Shown here piece after piece: positions 61,338-64,000 of a stretch of 64,000 bases of DNA; the stretch's first letter is position 1; each line of letters starts with the position of its first letter. This stretch comes from Gracilaria domingensis. Lineage: Eukaryota > Rhodophyta > Florideophyceae > Gracilariales > Gracilariaceae. The stretch spans positions 337,561 through 401,560 of the forward strand of contig VCMS01000042.1 in the NCBI GenBank assembly GCA_022539475.1. The letters run 5' to 3'. Position numbers and translations under genes: made by a program. Below the pieces are notes generated by a model, which had not been told where the DNA came from, ran no database searches, and saw only the letters and a list, made by a program, of their open reading frames with translations.

Positions 61338-63514
61338 CTACAGGTTGCAGTGAAAGAACAGGTACATGTAAACAAAGGCGGAATCTAGTCTGTTCCTCCC
61401 CCCAGACAAAGCCATCCGGCTTCTCAAAAATCGCGTTCTATTTGCGCGGACGATGCGGGATGTCCGAGAACCAATCTTGCAACTATGCTCAAAGTATGAT
61501 ACGTAGCTTCTCTCTTTCTCCACCAATTCAAGAGCCCCGTAGAAGGCAAGGCCACAGACCTGACTTTTTTACTTGCACGTTAAGCATCTACCTCTCCCTC
61601 TACCACATCTGTCAGTGAACTCTGACCCTGATTCATATCCGACTCTAGGTTAGCAAATTCCTCAAAGTCTCATAGCTTTTCGACCTTGGATTCCTTTCAA
61701 TGGCTGTATTTGTTGCTAAAAAGTCTGTAGCGCTCTATGACTGCAAGTGCAATTTTTCCGCATCCCTTTTTTTGGCAACATAAACACACAGATCAACGAT
61801 AACATCTTTAATACTTGTTCGTTGCTGGTTAGCTTAGAATTCCTCCACAATAAAATTGGAACAGCTTAGTCCCCGATACACAGCATGCAGAAATACCTGC
61901 ATTTTCAAGAGTAGCGATCGAGAAGTCGGGTTATACCCATCGTAAAAGCGCTTCTTTATTGCGTCCCGCAAAATTTTGCGAGTGTATGTTGATAACGGAC
62001 ACAAATCATTGACATCTCATAGAAGCGCGGAAAAGTTCTTCGAGAAGAACGTTGCATCCGACGGTTTATAAATTGCCAATGGAACATTGAAATCTAACAA
62101 AAGCTTTTTCAGACCACAGAGAGCTGAAAACGAGTCAATGCCAGCAGGATAAGAAATAGCCTGTGCCTGACCAATAATTTTGCTCACTGGATACATCAAA
62201 GAAAAGATCTCTACAAGTTTTTGTTCCTCTTACATGACGGGAAAAGATTTGAGCTCATTGCTCTCATAATGATTCACCAACGCTTCCCAGATCTGTAAAG
62301 AGGGCTGAAACAGCTGCACTGTAGACAGCCAACGATATGGTACATCTGAAAGCAGTCGTAACCACATACCAGTCCTGTCGATTTTAACTTTCTCAAACTT
62401 TCGCTTCATAGTTTGTCTCTTGTTTAGATGTTCACTACTTTTCTTCACGGCACTCTAATTGAACTTCGAGAAGAAATATTTCTCACACTACCACGTTGCA
62501 GAGCTGTTCGAAATGCGTCCACCAAAGCACAGTAAGTAAATGAGGAAGGCACGAGTCCTATTTACGAGGCAAAAGCGAACTGCATAATCTCCGAATGTCA
62601 GAGCTGCCGTTCGCCGTAGATGAAAGAAGATACTTAGTGTCAATGTTAAATTCAATAAACAACTTGTTCAACCATAGTTGCAGAATGTCCGAGAACCGTT
62701 CGCTTGCAGCCAAAGTTTTGTTCGTATTGTCGGGAGAAATGATTTCATAAGCCACGTGGGGTGCACAAAAAACAGAGGCAACCCGCAAAATTTGTCACGT
62801 GACGTAAGAAATTTCCATAGGTCTACATTACAATGTAAAAATAGTATTGAAGCGATCCCAACAGCAGCTTTAAACTCGTGTTACAAGTGCAGGGTAGTTG
62901 AATTTTACATTTCAACAATGTTTTTCTTCATAATAACCGCGTGCACTGATGAATTCAACTCACTTCTATGACCCAAGAACCATGCAGACATTCTAAACTC
63001 AGGGCATGAGGCCAACGAGAAGGGCAAGAACTTTCTGATTACCAGCTTGTGAGGTTATGAGAGTGGTACCATGTAGCATTGATGCTTGGAAAGACAGGCT
63101 TTTGTTTGGATATATTGGAAGCAAGATCACGTTTGGAAATATGCATTTTTTTTAACGGTTCGAAACAAGTTTGTGTTGCTTTTTCAAGTGATCGGTAATA
63201 TTGGTGTAACTTCGACAAAGCTTGATTCGACTAGTACAGCTTCCTACCAAACACTTCCAGTTCTTCTCGTCTATAGTAATATGTTGCACAATGATTCCAG
63301 CATCGAAAATGACTGAACGCGTTGATCTTTCAGGAGGAAACGGCACAATTCGAAATGACTCTTCCGGAACATATGAGCACAATCGATCAGGATACATATG
63401 TGACTTTTTGTTCGCAAACGAATCTGCATTGTTTGAAACATCTGCATTAGAATTCGTTTGGGTAATTGTTTCCGCAGAGCTCTGAAAAGTATTATCATTC
63501 GTGTGCAAGTTCAT
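61338..63514 (-). pseudogene. hAT-family (ZBED-like) transposase, decayed
   Basis: Read on the minus strand from 63514: a BED-type zinc finger (WKCLVGSCTSRIKLC ... ITDHLKKQH, about 63270-63152); the hAT core piece FIEFNIDTKYLLSSTANGSS (about 62690-62560); DVPYRWLSTVQLFQPSLQIW, matching the DVPTRWNSTY motif (about 62350-62270); VSKIIGQAQAISYPAGID (about 62170); and a C-terminal dimerisation-like end with ALSGGRNRLDSAFVYMYLFF at 61350-61420. Blocks fall in three phases with many stops between them, so the gene is dead. hAT transposases cut and paste with 8-bp target duplications. The CAGGG-ended MITE at 22567 belongs to the same superfamily, though I cannot link the two. Terminal repeats were not found. 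Confidence 0.75.
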
Positions 63515-64000
63515 GTTGTATTCTGGGTGATGGTTTGATCGTTGATCACACTATGTGAACAGCTTACGCCAGATTGCGCGATAAACGCATCAAAGACAAG
63601 AGCAGCAGAGAGAAATAAATTATTGTGTTTTTGAATTATATTTATTATTTTATGCAATGTTTTACTTCGTTCAGTTGGAATGTTTTTTCGACATGGTTTG
63701 ACTGGTGGTACACTCGATATTTGGAATGCTATCTTATTTTGAATGGATGCGTGAGAAAGCGGTTGAAAGCATTTAAAGTACTTGAATGTCATTTTTGTGA
63801 AATATTTAAGTGCAGCCAAATATTTGAGTGGTGTAAGCATTCAAATTTTGAATACATTAAAACATCATTTAAATGACTGTAAGCAGTGCTTTGAATGTAT
63901 ATCGTGTCACGGAGAGTCAAAAGGACCAGCATTAATTTCATCCGAGCATAGTTATGAGACGCATTTAGCGGTTTTCCCCACTAATGTTTTTTGTTCTACA
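63515..64000. other. AT-rich end of window, no gene seen
   Basis: Low-complexity, with repeated TTTGAATG and ATTTAAG motifs in both orientations. Probably the flank or end of the hAT element. Confidence 0.4.

Noticed and set aside
1-64000. tRNA, rRNA or other structured RNA genes
   Set aside because: I looked for cloverleaf-like segments and conserved box sequences and saw none convincing by eye; a covariance-model scan would be needed to exclude them.

Overview
This is a eukaryotic nuclear window, probably from an alga. Genes have spliceosomal introns with GT-AG borders, TATA-like boxes sit 60 to 130 bp before start codons, and there are no bacterial operons. An ABC1/UbiB-type kinase with a plastid-like leader, a vanadium-haloperoxidase-type protein and a small germin-like cupin point to a photosynthetic eukaryote. 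A red alga or relative is my guess; I cannot name the organism.

Layout. (1) 1-6.8 kb is compact and single-copy: the 3' end of a long-chain acyl-CoA synthetase, a proline-rich low-complexity protein, a fucosyltransferase-like type II membrane glycosyltransferase, an unrecognised small protein, and an ABC1 kinase whose catalytic loop is carried by an 18-nt microexon. The first 5 kb is extremely GC-rich; composition drops sharply inside the kinase gene. (2) 6.8-17.2 kb is gene-poor: a two-TM protein with a disordered N-terminus, the cupin, a broken secreted-protein gene, a broken RRP40 (exosome) copy and the intact haloperoxidase-like gene. (3) 17.2-20.0 kb holds a pogo-like DNA transposon with an intact transposase, inserted 17 bp after the haloperoxidase stop. 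(4) 20.6-31.5 kb is a tandem array of about 3.4-kb units. In each unit a small secreted cysteine-rich protein (minus) and a hydrophilic 'MSSTGF' protein (plus) diverge from a shared promoter region, followed by further conserved modules. I recognise neither family, and this is the best candidate for an undescribed system. (5) 32.0-43.4 kb is nested retrotransposon debris ending in a single-ORF Ty3/gypsy element. (6) 44.8-49.9 kb is a decayed Tnp2 (CACTA-like) transposon with an antisense second ORF. (7) 51.3-53.8 kb has a broken ribulose-phosphate 3-epimerase gene that keeps its TATA box, a three-unit array of imperfect hairpins, and a purine-skewed coiled-coil reading frame. (8) 54-64 kb is mostly decayed sequence: possible retroelement remnants, a 45-bp palindrome, a third copy of an interspersed repeat, MITE-like elements and a broken hAT transposase.

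Functionally, the intact genes cover lipid activation, glycan transfer, plastid or mitochondrial kinase activity and secreted or oxidative enzymes, with no sign of one pathway. From 17 kb onward, transposition and local duplication shape the sequence. Coordinates of repeats and element ends are approximate, because no alignment could be run.
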